Below, one piece after another: positions 17,679 to 25,747 of a stretch of 58,099 nt of DNA. Location: the NCBI RefSeq assembly GCF_009362735.1, contig NZ_WHNP01000048.1, positions 1 to 58,099 of the forward strand, in the 5' to 3' direction. A model generated the notes under the pieces. The model was not told the origin of the DNA. It saw nothing but the letters and a program-made list of their open reading frames with translations, and did not search any database. This DNA is from Paraburkholderia franconis. GTDB lineage: Bacteria; Pseudomonadota; Gammaproteobacteria; Burkholderiales; Burkholderiaceae. Position numbers and translations under genes: made by a program. Within the stretch, counting starts at the first letter, position 1. Each line of letters opens with the position of its first letter.

Positions 17679-18746
17679 ATGAAAGCAGAAAGAGGCACGA
17701 TCTCCGTGAGCCTCGTCGAAGAGACGCTGGCGCTCGCTCGCGCGCGCGGACTCGATGTGTTGCCGATCGTCGAGGCGGCGGGCATCGCGCCGCAGATGCT
17801 CGCGAGCGCGAAAAGCCGCGTGACGCCCGCGCAATACGGCGCGCTGTGGGCCAACATTGCCCGCGCGCTCGACGATGAATTCTTCGGCCAGGACACGCAC
17901 GCGATGAAAAGCGGCAGCTTCATCGCGATGACGCAAATGGCGCTGACGGCCCGCAGCGGCGGCCAGGCGCTCACGCGCGCCGTTGGCTTCATGCGGCTTG
18001 TGCTCGACGACCTGTCCGCGCAGATCAGCAAGCACGACGACCGCGTGCGCCTCGCGTTCGTCCATCGCGACGGCGCGCCGCAGCCCGCCATGTTTGCGTA
18101 TGCAACGTACTTCATTCTCGTCTACGGCCTCGTGTGCTGGCTGGTCGGGCGGCGCATCCCGCTGATCGAGGCGCGCTTTCGCTGCGCGGAGCCGCCCGCC
18201 GCCCACGAATACCGTCTGATGTTCTGCGACGACCTCGCGTTCGAACAAGGCGAGTCGTATGTCGATCTCGCGCCGGACTTCCTCGAACTGCCCGTCGTGC
18301 AGACGACGAAGTCCGTTAAGCCGTTCCTGCGCGACGCGCCCGCGAGCTTCATCATCAAGTACCGCAATCCCGGCTCGCTCGCGGCGCGGGTGCGCAAGAC
18401 GCTGCGCGCGCTGCCGATGTCCGCGTGGCCGGGCTCGGGTGAAGTGGCGCAGCGGCTGAATCTCGCCGAGGCGACGATGCGGCGGCATCTGAAGCAGGAA
18501 GGCTATACGTATCAGTCGATCAAGGACGACCTGCGGCGCGACATCGCAATCGCGGCTTTGCAGCGCGGCGGGCAGCCAATCGCCGAGATCGCCGCGACGC
18601 TCGGGTTTGCGGAGCCGAGCGCGTTTCACCGCGCGTTTCGCAAATGGACGGGGATGCGGCCCGCCGATTACCGCGCGGCGAACGCGCTCGCCCAGGCCGC
18701 GAACGCGGGTATGTCCCGTCGGGCGGAACGGGCGGAATCCGACTAA
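17679..18746 (+). CDS. AraC-family transcriptional regulator, probable activator of the valine operon
   Basis: A 355-residue regulator with an N-terminal ligand-sensing domain of the 'arabinose-binding, OruR/ArgR-like' type (residues about 20-210). The C-terminal double HTH covers about residues 240-340: EVAQRLNLAEATMRRHLKQEGYTY, then IAEIAATLGFAEPSAFHRAFRKW, which is the AraC signature. It is transcribed divergently from the isobutyryl-CoA dehydrogenase operon, the usual arrangement for a pathway-specific activator. The inducer (valine, isobutyrate or 3-hydroxyisobutyrate) is not visible from sequence. Confidence 0.85.
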   Translation: MKAERGTISVSLVEETLALARARGLDVLPIVEAAGIAPQMLASAKSRVTPAQYGALWANIARALDDEFFGQDTHAMKSGSFIAMTQMALTARSGGQALTRAVGFMRLVLDDLSAQISKHDDRVRLAFVHRDGAPQPAMFAYATYFILVYGLVCWLVGRRIPLIEARFRCAEPPAAHEYRLMFCDDLAFEQGESYVDLAPDFLELPVVQTTKSVKPFLRDAPASFIIKYRNPGSLAARVRKTLRALPMSAWPGSGEVAQRLNLAEATMRRHLKQEGYTYQSIKDDLRRDIAIAALQRGGQPIAEIAATLGFAEPSAFHRAFRKWTGMRPADYRAANALAQAANAGMSRRAERAESD

Positions 18747-19027
18747 GCTTAAGACAGGCCAGCCCTTTCAGGCCGGGGCGCTGCACGACATACGTCGCGG
18801 CGCGCCGGCCGCCGACAATGAGAACGTACCGGCTTCTCCCGTCCCGGCAAGCGGGTTCATGGCGCGCGCCGATCCGCGCGCGCCTCGCGCAAGGCACGGC
18901 GTACGGCGCCTCGACGGCGGCCGCCGCATGCGCAGCATTGGCTTGCGGCCCGAGCGTCGCATCGCGTTTTGCCGGTTCCGTCGGATGCCGCGTTGCATAT
19001 TGCATCGCCCGTCGCGCTGTGTGTCGC

Positions 19028-20560
19028 ATGTGCCGCACGCTGGCGCGCCGGATCGCCCTGCTCGCGCTCGCGTTCTGCGCCGCCGTATCGCTCGTCCGAC
19101 CGGCCGATGCCGCGCAAGCAGCCGTCACGCCCGGCAGCGTGTTCGTGATTCCCGTCGCGGGCGCGATCGGCCCCGCGACCGCCGACTTCATCGTGCGTGG
19201 ACTTTCCCGCGCCGCCGACGACCACGCGCAACTCGCGATCCTGCAACTCGATACGCCGGGCGGCCTCGATACGTCGATGCGGCAGATCATCAAGGCGATT
19301 CTCGCTTCGCCTGTGCCCGTCGCGACGTATATCGCGCCGGGCGGCGCGCGCGCCGCGAGCGCGGGCACCTATATCACGTATGCGAGCCACATCGCGGCGA
19401 TGGCGCCGGGCACCAATCTCGGCGCCGCGTCGCCGGTGCAGTTGGGGATCGGCGGACAGGAAGCGCCGAAGCCGGGACAGACACCCGCCATGCCAGGCGA
19501 AAAGCCCGCTTCCGGCGCGAGCGCCGCGAGCGACGGCGCCGCGCCGGGCGCGCTTGCGCTCGACAGCCAGTCGACGGAACTGCGCAAGCAGCTTCACGAC
19601 GCCGAAGCCTATATCCGCGGGCTCGCGCAATTGCGCGGCCGCAACGTGGAATGGGCCGAGCGCGCGGTGCGCGAAGCGGTGAGCCTGTCGGCGCACGACG
19701 CGCTCGACCAGAAAGTAGTCGACTTCATTGCGCGCGACATCCCCGATCTGATGAAGCAGGTGGACGGCCGCACGTACGAGACGTCCGCGGGCGCCAAGCG
19801 CCTGTCGACGGCTCATGCGCCCATCGTCACGCTCCAGCCGGACTGGCGCAGCCGCTTCCTCGCCGTCATCACCGATCCCAACGTGGCCTTGATCTTGCTG
19901 ATGATCGGCATGTATGGCCTCTTCTTCGAATTCTCGAATCCGGGCTTCGTGCTGCCGGGCGTGGCGGGCGCCATCAGCCTGCTGCTCGGCCTCTTCGCGC
20001 TGCAACTGCTGCCCGTCAACTACGTCGGCCTGAGCCTGATCTTCCTCGGCCTCGCGTTCCTGATCGCCGAAGCGTTTCTGCCGACCTTCGGCACGCTCGG
20101 CTTCGGCGGCATCATCGCCTTCGTGATCGGCGCTCTGATGCTGATCGACACCGACCTGCCCGGCTACGGCATTCCGCTGCCGATGATCGCCGCCGTCGTG
20201 GTGTTCAGCGTGCTCTTCATCTTCGGCGTCTCGGGGATGGTGCTGCGCGCGCGGCGGCGGCCCGTCGTGACGGGCGCGGAGGCGATCATCGGCAGCGTCG
20301 GCGTGGTGCTCGACGATGGCCTTGTCGCCGTCGGCGAAACGGACGCAAGGACGGAATCGTCAAGAGACAGCCTGTTGCACGGCGAGCCCGAGCGCGTCGG
20401 CTGGGCGCGCGTGCATGGCGAGCGCTGGCGCGTAAGCAGCACCGCGCCGCTTGCGGCGGGCAACGCCGTGCGCGTCACCGGGCGGCGCGGTCTCACGCTC
20501 ACTGTCGTCCCCGCTGGCGATATCCCTCAACCGCAATCGTCTCGCATGGGACCCGGGTAA
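19028..20560 (+). CDS. nfeD: NfeD-family membrane-bound serine protease
   Basis: About 510 residues from MCRTLARRIALL, which gives a clean signal peptide (hydrophobic core then RPADAAQA). An N-terminal ClpP-like (crotonase-fold) protease domain carries DTPGGLDTSMRQII and GARAASAGTYITYAS, with the Ser of SAGTY as probable nucleophile. The motif NVEWAERAVREAVSL is typical. Then come four or five membrane helices (about residues 280-410) and a C-terminal OB-fold NfeD domain. The frame is open upstream to 18644, but that would overlap the araC-type gene. The slipin gene follows, and the two families are partners in many genomes. Confidence 0.85.
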   Translation: MCRTLARRIALLALAFCAAVSLVRPADAAQAAVTPGSVFVIPVAGAIGPATADFIVRGLSRAADDHAQLAILQLDTPGGLDTSMRQIIKAILASPVPVATYIAPGGARAASAGTYITYASHIAAMAPGTNLGAASPVQLGIGGQEAPKPGQTPAMPGEKPASGASAASDGAAPGALALDSQSTELRKQLHDAEAYIRGLAQLRGRNVEWAERAVREAVSLSAHDALDQKVVDFIARDIPDLMKQVDGRTYETSAGAKRLSTAHAPIVTLQPDWRSRFLAVITDPNVALILLMIGMYGLFFEFSNPGFVLPGVAGAISLLLGLFALQLLPVNYVGLSLIFLGLAFLIAEAFLPTFGTLGFGGIIAFVIGALMLIDTDLPGYGIPLPMIAAVVVFSVLFIFGVSGMVLRARRRPVVTGAEAIIGSVGVVLDDGLVAVGETDARTESSRDSLLHGEPERVGWARVHGERWRVSSTAPLAAGNAVRVTGRRGLTLTVVPAGDIPQPQSSRMGPG

Positions 20561-20635
20561 GTGCTCTGCATGGGGCTGGAGTAAGTGCTAAAGCGCTAAC
20601 TCCAGCCGACAGCTCGAGCGCCCGCTCTGGTCGAC
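20541..20635 (+). repeat. intra-operonic hairpin repeat, copy 2
   Basis: This copy overlaps the TAA of nfeD and ends just before the SD of the slipin gene. It is identical to copy 1 over 38 bases (20557-20594). The hairpin at 20574-20607 has arms GGCTGGAGT/ACTCCAGCC and AGTGC/GCGCT around a TAAA loop, with a 1x1 A-A mismatch between the two helices. Relative to copy 1, the differences in the arms turn Watson-Crick pairs into G-T wobbles or the reverse, so pairing is kept. Confidence 0.8.
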
Positions 20636-20651
20636 AAAAAGGAGAACGCAC

Positions 20652-21422
20652 ATGATCGGTTTCACCTTCGGCTTCGGCAGCATCCTGATCCTGCTCGCAA
20701 TCGTGCTGATTGCCTCGTCGGTACGCATCTTTCGCGAGTACGAACGCGGCGTCGTGTTCATGCTCGGACGCTTCTGGAAGGTCAAGGGTCCGGGCCTCGT
20801 GCTGATCATTCCTGTCGTGCAGCAGGTCGTGCGCATGGATCTGCGCACCGTCGTGTTCGACGTGCCGCCGCAAGACGTGATCACGCGCGACAACGTGTCG
20901 GTCAAGGTGAATGCCGTCGTGTACTTTCGCGTCGTCGATCCGGAGCGCGCGGTGATCCAGGTCGCGCGCTACTTCGAGGCGACCAGCCAGCTATCGCAGA
21001 CCACGCTGCGCGCCGTGCTCGGCAAGCATGATCTCGACGAGCTGCTGTCCGAGCGCGAGCAGCTGAACACCGACATCCAGCGCGTGCTCGATGCGCAGAC
21101 GGATGCGTGGGGCATCAAGGTATCGAACGTCGAGATCAAGCACGTGGACATCAACGAGACGATGATCCGCGCGATTGCGCGCCAGGCGGAAGCCGAACGC
21201 GAACGGCGCGCGAAGGTCATCCATGCCGAGGGCGAGTTGCAGGCATCGGAGAAGTTGCTGCAGGCCGCACAGATGCTTGCGCGACAACCGCAGGCGATGC
21301 AGCTGCGCTACTTGCAGACGCTGACGACGATCGCCGCCGACAAGAATTCGACCATCGTGTTTCCGCTGCCCGTCGATCTGTTGACGGCCGTGCTCGACCG
21401 GATGGGCAAGCCGTCCCATTGA
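20652..21422 (+). CDS. slipin (SPFH/stomatin family) membrane protein
   Basis: A 256-residue protein with one N-terminal membrane helix (residues about 4-24), then a Band 7/SPFH domain (VVFMLGRFWKVKGPGLVLIIP, later TTLRAVLGKHDLDELLSERE). After that comes a charged helical region rich in Ala, Glu and Arg (RQAEAERERRAKVIHAEGE), probably coiled coil. Slipins form membrane assemblies and are often the substrate or scaffold of NfeD proteases. In Pyrococcus, the NfeD homologue cuts the stomatin C-terminus. SD AAGGAG is strong. It forms an operon with nfeD. Confidence 0.9.
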   Translation: MIGFTFGFGSILILLAIVLIASSVRIFREYERGVVFMLGRFWKVKGPGLVLIIPVVQQVVRMDLRTVVFDVPPQDVITRDNVSVKVNAVVYFRVVDPERAVIQVARYFEATSQLSQTTLRAVLGKHDLDELLSEREQLNTDIQRVLDAQTDAWGIKVSNVEIKHVDINETMIRAIARQAEAERERRAKVIHAEGELQASEKLLQAAQMLARQPQAMQLRYLQTLTTIAADKNSTIVFPLPVDLLTAVLDRMGKPSH

Positions 21423-21519
21423 CTCAAGGCATGCAACGGTTCATTTCACTTGCGAAACTTACCTATCGGGGATGCAGAACCTAAAATAAACAGGTCATCC
21501 TAACTTTTCAGGCCCTGCC

Positions 21520-21771
21520 ATGAAGCTGATTCCTCGTATGGTTCTGGGTGCGCTCGTCGGCGCGGTATGCGTGTCGTCCGCGCTCGCACAAACATCGCGT
21601 GTCTATGACCAGAACAAGCCCAAGACGCGCGCTGAAGTCAAAGCCGATCTGATCGAATGGCGCAATGCCGGCTACGATCCGCTCGACTGGATCAACTATC
21701 CGTCCAATGCGATCGCGGCGGGACGCATCGTCGCTCAACGCCGCGCGCAGGCACAAGGCGTGCAGCAGTAA
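21520..21771 (+). CDS. small exported DUF4148 protein
   Basis: An 83-residue protein with a signal peptide (MKLIPRMVLGALVGAV, cleavage after SSALAQ). The mature part contains KTRAEVKADLIEW and NYPSNAIAAGRIVAQRRAQ. This pattern, with RAEV(K/R)xDL and a closing basic helix, matches the DUF4148 family. That family is expanded in Burkholderia and relatives and of unknown function. It is a monocistronic gene about 100 bases after the slipin gene. Confidence 0.8.
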   Translation: MKLIPRMVLGALVGAVCVSSALAQTSRVYDQNKPKTRAEVKADLIEWRNAGYDPLDWINYPSNAIAAGRIVAQRRAQAQGVQQ

Positions 21772-21955
21772 ATACAGCAGTAGTTACAGCGCTAGTGCGC
21801 GACAACCGGATGCGATGCGTGGCGCGTCTTCGGCGACGCATGCCACGCGTTGCACCGTGACATCCCCATTGTCGATGCCACGATGCGCAACGCCCGGCGC
21901 AACATGCCGTGGACGTTCATTCCCCCTTCCCTTGCTGCGATTCCCTTGTAATCCG

Positions 21956-21976
21956 ACCTGACGCGCCGCGTCAGGT
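21956..21976. promoter_or_regulatory. perfect inverted repeat, hairpin or operator
   Basis: ACCTGACGCG and CGCGTCAGGT flank a single C. It lies 180 bases after the DUF4148 gene and upstream of the purine permease leader. No T-tract follows, so a classical terminator is unlikely. An operator or a Rho-dependent pause site are alternatives. Confidence 0.35.
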
Positions 21977-22147
21977 ATCATCACGCCCCTTCGCTACAGA
22001 AAGTCACCTTTGAGCATTGCTGGCCGCGAAGCGGACTGGGGCGGGCATGCCGCACGCTCACGCCGCGAGTGTTGCATGCGCTCAGCGCGTGCGCGCCGCC
22101 AATGCGGCAATGGCGCACCAATCGTGATTAAATCCGCCCGTGGCGGC

Positions 22148-22211
22148 CCGACGGCCCGGATACGTCGGCTCCCCCTGGAGCCGCGGTCGTGCCTGTGCAC
22201 GACGCCGTCGG
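22148..22211 (+). ncRNA. predicted three-way-junction leader RNA of the purine permease
   Basis: Three helices can be read directly. P1 is CCGACGGC (22148-22155) with GCCGTCGG (22204-22211). P2 is CGGCTCC/GGAGCCG with loop CCCT (22166-22183). P3 is GTCGTGC/GCACGAC with loop CTGT (22186-22203). Junction strands are ten, two and zero bases. CCGACG (22148-22153) can also pair with CGTCGG (22163-22168), which would break P1 and P2. The last six bases of P2 (GAGCCG) match CGGCTC directly before the start codon. Conserved purine-riboswitch core bases were not found, so it is not a known class by inspection. The rest of the 530-base gap (21772-22301) holds no gene. Confidence 0.5.
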
Positions 22212-22301
22212 TCGGCTGAAAAGAGCGTGAAAAGAAGCGGAAATCGAAGCGGTACGACAAGCAGTTACGAACGACATTTCACACGACGAGAGACTCGGCT
22301 C

Positions 22302-23603
22302 ATGGACTCCGTAAAACGGTATTTCGGCTTTGACGAAGCAGGCACGAACCTGCGCGTGGAAGTGCTGGCAGGCATCACCACGTTCCTCACAATGGCCTAC
22401 ATCATCTTCGTCAATCCGGCGATCCTCGGCGACGCGGGCATGCCGAAAGACTCCGTGTTCGTCGCGACCTGCCTCGTCGCGGCGCTCGCGTCGCTGATCA
22501 TGGGCCTCTATGCGAACTACCCGATCGCCTGCGCGCCCGGCATGGGTCTCAATGCGTACTTCGCGTATACGGTCGTCAAGGGCATGGGCTTCTCGTGGCA
22601 GGCCGCGCTCGGCGCCGTGTTCATCTCGGGGTGCCTGTTCCTGATCGTCACGCTCTTCCGGGTGCGCGAAGTGATCGTCACGGGCATTCCGCATTCGATC
22701 CGCATCGCGATCACAGGCGGCATCGGTCTCTTTCTCGCGATCATTTCGCTGAAGACGGCGGGCATCGTGACGGGCAATCCGGCGACGCTCGTGACGCTCG
22801 GCAACCTGCACGATCCGCACGTGGTGCTCGCGATCATCGGCTTCTTTGCGATCGTCACGCTCGACCATCTGCGCGTGCGCGGCTCGATTCTGATCGGCAT
22901 CGTCGGCGTGACGATCCTGAGCTTCTTCTTCGGCGGCAACGAGTTTCACGGCATCGTATCGACGCCGCCGTCGATCTCGCCGACGCTCTTCCAGCTCGAC
23001 ATCAAGGCCGCGCTGTCGACGGGCGTGCTCAACGTGATTCTGGTGTTCTTCCTCGTCGAGCTGTTCGACGCGACGGGCACGCTGATGGGCGTCGCGAATC
23101 GCGCGGGGCTGCTCGTGCACGGCAAGATGCACCGCCTGAACCGCGCGCTGATGGCAGACAGCGCGGCCATCCTGGCGGGCTCGATGCTGGGCACGTCGTC
23201 GACGACGGCTTACATCGAAAGCGCATCGGGCGTGCAGGCCGGCGGCCGCACGGGCGTGACGGCGATCACGGTCGCCGTGCTGTTCCTGCTCGCGCTCTTC
23301 TTCGCGCCGATCGCGGGCGTCGTGCCGGGTTACGCGACGGCGCCGGCGCTGCTCTACGTGTCGTGTCTGATGCTGCGCGAAATGGCCGACCTGCCCTGGG
23401 ACGACGCGACGGAAGTCGTGCCCGCCGCACTCACCGCGCTGCTGATGCCGTTCACGTACTCGATTGCGAACGGCGTCGCGTTCGGCTTCATTTCGTATGC
23501 GGGGCTCAAGCTGCTGACGGGCCAGGCGCGTCAGGTGAAGCTCGTCGTGTGGATTATCGCGGCTGTGTTTTTGTTCCGGTTTTTTTATCTGGGATCGGAG
23601 TAG
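22302..23603 (+). CDS. NCS2-family purine permease (AzgA/GhxP-like)
   Basis: A 433-residue membrane transporter of the AzgA-type branch of NCS2, which imports adenine, guanine or hypoxanthine with protons. The start MDSVKRYFGFDEAGTN and the following EVLAGITTFLTMAYIIFVNP are characteristic, as are YANYPIACAPGMGLNAYFAY and the region GTSSTTAYIESASGVQAGGR. About 12-14 membrane segments are evident. The frame is open upstream to 22140 but only through the structured leader. Exact nucleobase specificity cannot be told. No purine catabolic gene is adjacent. Confidence 0.9.
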   Translation: MDSVKRYFGFDEAGTNLRVEVLAGITTFLTMAYIIFVNPAILGDAGMPKDSVFVATCLVAALASLIMGLYANYPIACAPGMGLNAYFAYTVVKGMGFSWQAALGAVFISGCLFLIVTLFRVREVIVTGIPHSIRIAITGGIGLFLAIISLKTAGIVTGNPATLVTLGNLHDPHVVLAIIGFFAIVTLDHLRVRGSILIGIVGVTILSFFFGGNEFHGIVSTPPSISPTLFQLDIKAALSTGVLNVILVFFLVELFDATGTLMGVANRAGLLVHGKMHRLNRALMADSAAILAGSMLGTSSTTAYIESASGVQAGGRTGVTAITVAVLFLLALFFAPIAGVVPGYATAPALLYVSCLMLREMADLPWDDATEVVPAALTALLMPFTYSIANGVAFGFISYAGLKLLTGQARQVKLVVWIIAAVFLFRFFYLGSE

Positions 23604-23639
23604 GGTCGACGCTGGCGCGTGCTGTTTGATGGGGTTGGG

Positions 23640-23995
23640 TCTGCGGTTATTTTGGCTTGCCGCTGGCATTCGCGATTGCGTTGCGATTTCAGCGTGCCGC
23701 TGGCATCCGCGATTGCGTGGCTATTTCCGCGTGCCGCTGGCATCCGCGATTGCGTGGCTATTTCCGCGTGCCGCTGGCATCCGCGATGCGCCTCGCGGCG
23801 CGGGCGTTGCCCCTGTGCGGGGCGGCACTCACTTTCTTTGCCGCCGCAAAGAAAGTAAGCAAAGAAAGCGGGTTCACACCGCCAATCCTTGACCTTTACC
23901 CACGAGCTCTCAACGTCCCCATGCTTCGCGCTGCAGTGTGCTGGCTTATGTTCGTTGCCAACATTCTGGCTAAACGTCTCACCCGCTTCATGCAC
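23640..23995 (+). repeat. dispersed hairpin repeat, copy B, with 37-bp tandem units
   Basis: Three and a half tandem 37-bp units (CGCTGGCATCCGCGATTGCG plus 17 more bases) lie at 23661-23697, 23698-23734, 23735-23771 and 23772 onward. The second and third are identical; the first differs at several positions. They lead into the same core as copy A: GC-rich block, hairpin at 23831-23856 (ACTTTCTTTGC/GCAAAGAAAGT) and the tail with CTCTCAACGTCCCCAT. The units are contiguous with no spacers, so this is not a CRISPR. Confidence 0.85.
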
Positions 23996-24187
23996 GCGCG
24001 GTACAGCTAAGGGCATCGAACGCTTCAGCGCCGCATGTCGGTAGTGAATGTGGATTGCTGTGTCGTACAGGACGCCGCCCGCACGATGCGGCGTATCGCG
24101 TAGCGCGGGTGTCCTGTGTGGTGCGAATGCCTACACACAGTTTGCCGCAAAGGGGCGCGGGAATGTTCGATGTCGCGGGCCGCGATG

Positions 24188-24500
24188 CAGGTGCATGAAG
24201 CAGGTGAGGCCTCGAATAAACGCGCTGGCAATGCGCATGAGATATCACGCTGCCGCATGAACGATGGGGACGCTGAGAGCCCGTGGGTAGATGTCAAGCA
24301 CTGGCGGTGTGAGCGGCTTTCTTCTGCCTACTCTTCTTTGCCGCGGCAAAGAAGAGTAGGTGCCGCCCCGCACAGGGGCAACGCCCGCGCCGCAAGGCGC
24401 AGTCGCGGATGCCAGCGGCACGCGGAAATAGCCACGCAGTCGCGGATGCCAGCGGCACGCTGAAATACCCACGCAATCGCGAATGCCAGCGAAAACAAAG
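24188..24500 (-). repeat. dispersed hairpin repeat, copy C, inverted relative to B
   Basis: This is the same element on the minus strand. It has two 37-bp units at 24402-24438 and 24439-24475 with a partial third, the GC-rich block, and a perfect 34-base palindrome at 24327-24360 (CCTACTCTTCTTTGCCG with its complement). The palindrome differs from copies A and B by changes present in both arms. The tail reads GTCCCCATCGTTCATGC on the minus strand. Copies B and C are a head-to-head inverted pair separated by about 190 bases (23996-24187) with no gene. Confidence 0.85.
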
Positions 24501-24556
24501 GCAAACCAAAGGAGCGTCGCAGACACAAAACGAAAAAAGCCCGCAGCGCCGCTGCT

Positions 24557-24847
24557 CTAATTCCGCCAATTCGCTTCGTAAAAGCGAACATACCCGCTAC
24601 GCAACACGACACACTGCGCGCCCGTCTCGGACAACAAACGTCGCGTGGCCGCTTCGATGCGATCGCGGTGCGTCGAGAACGCGCCGATCATGTCTTCGAT
24701 ACGCGGCGAGGCCGCGCCGAAATGGTCTTCGAGCGCCTCGGCGGTAATCATGCATTCCACCCTTTGCCCATCGACCATAGCCGGAAACGCCAGTGTCAGC
24801 TCGCGCCCCGAGTACTCAGGGGCTTCTTTCGGGAAAATGATCTGCAT
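24557..24847 (-). CDS. DUF1488-family small protein
   Basis: A 96-residue protein starting MQIIFPKEAPEYSGRELTL, with AMVDGQRVECMITAEALEDHFG, a pattern I associate with DUF1488 (small cytoplasmic proteins of unknown function, common in Burkholderia). An ATG eight codons upstream (24871) is in frame, but AAGGTG lies at the right distance before 24847 and decides the start. No operon partner. The 310 bases between it and the next gene (24848-25157) show no further coding signal. Confidence 0.7.
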   Translation of the reverse strand: MQIIFPKEAPEYSGRELTLAFPAMVDGQRVECMITAEALEDHFGAASPRIEDMIGAFSTHRDRIEAATRRLLSETGAQCVVLRSGYVRFYEANWRN

Positions 24848-25157
24848 GGGAACACCTTGGATGGACGACATCGCCGAGGGCCGCGCGTGCCCCTGTTCAT
24901 GCCTCCGTTATGGATCGCAGCGCGGGCTGTCAATCAGGAACGCACGCCGTTATCGCGCGCGCCCCAGTTGATCTCAACACTGTAGACGACCTGCGGCCGC
25001 CCGCAAGTTTTGTTACGCCACACGCCAGCATGGCGCCGCCACGCACCGCGAACCGGCATTTGATCGGCTCGACGGTACGCTCGATGGGCTATGCGAACCG
25101 AGGGAAAGTCCCTGCGCACAAACCCTGGGCAATGCGGCACTGCAGCGCAAATACGCG

Positions 25158-25424
25158 CTAGAACTGGCTCGGCAGATGATGATGGTGTTCGTGCGGCCCG
25201 CTGTCGTCGGCGGGATGATCGGGCGGCGTCTTGCCCGGCAGATCGCGCGGCCACAGCGTGAGCATCGTGACGCAGCCGACGATGCCGATCGCAATCGCGA
25301 TCACGCCCGTCCAGACCTCGCGATCCAGGTAGTACAGCGAACCATGGATCGACAACCCGATGCCCCCTAGCGCGATGAAGATCGCAAGCGTGGCGAGGAC
25401 GACTCTCAACTCCATGCGCACCAT
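25158..25424 (-). CDS. small two-helix membrane protein with His-rich tail (DUF2964-like)
   Basis: An 88-residue protein from MVRMELRVVLATLAIFIALG, with two membrane helices (about residues 6-30 and 39-60). The cytoplasmic or periplasmic tail runs RDLPGKTPPDHPADDSGPH and ends EHHHHLPSQF. The N-terminal pattern resembles Burkholderia DUF2964 proteins. The His-rich end suggests metal contact, but nothing proves it. SD AGGAG fixes the start; the frame extends to 25685 without reason. The 323-base gap to the next gene (25425-25747) carries the two divergent promoters, which I could not pinpoint. Confidence 0.65.
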   Translation of the reverse strand: MVRMELRVVLATLAIFIALGGIGLSIHGSLYYLDREVWTGVIAIAIGIVGCVTMLTLWPRDLPGKTPPDHPADDSGPHEHHHHLPSQF

Positions 25425-25747
25425 GACGTTCTCCTCGAACTGGCGCTGGCCGGGGCGATCGTTGATAGCCCCGTGCGGCACGCGGCGCGAACGCATGCCA
25501 TTTACGATGATTGCACTTCTGCGCAGGAAGGCAAGCGAAACACGCGCCGTGCGTCCTCCTGTAAGATGAACCGGCATGCGTCGGCGCGCACGCGCGGTTG
25601 CAGCAGATGCGCCGATACTGCATACGCAGTGCTGTATCGCGTCACATCGCCGGCTCGCGCAATCGCATGTATAAAGCACGCGCAAGCGCCGCGCCCGTCA
25701 GCGCGAAAGCACAGCGTGCAAGACGCGCACAACAACGGAGACAAGCA

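Noticed and set aside
18607..20655. Overlapping 682-codon plus-strand frame across nfeD
   Set aside because: Arg-rich shadow of nfeD. The frame ending at 20560 has a signal peptide, protease motif and membrane helices.
22148..22211. Assignment of the permease leader to a known purine, xanthine or PRPP riboswitch
   Set aside because: The architecture is suggestive, but the conserved core bases of the purine riboswitch could not be found, and the other classes could not be matched by eye.
22128..23669. Long minus-strand frame opposite the purine permease
   Set aside because: Highly charged low-complexity product. The plus strand encodes a clear NCS2 transporter.
23661..23800. 37-bp tandem units considered as a CRISPR array
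   Set aside because: Units are directly adjacent with no unique spacers, no cas genes occur, and similar units recur in copy C.
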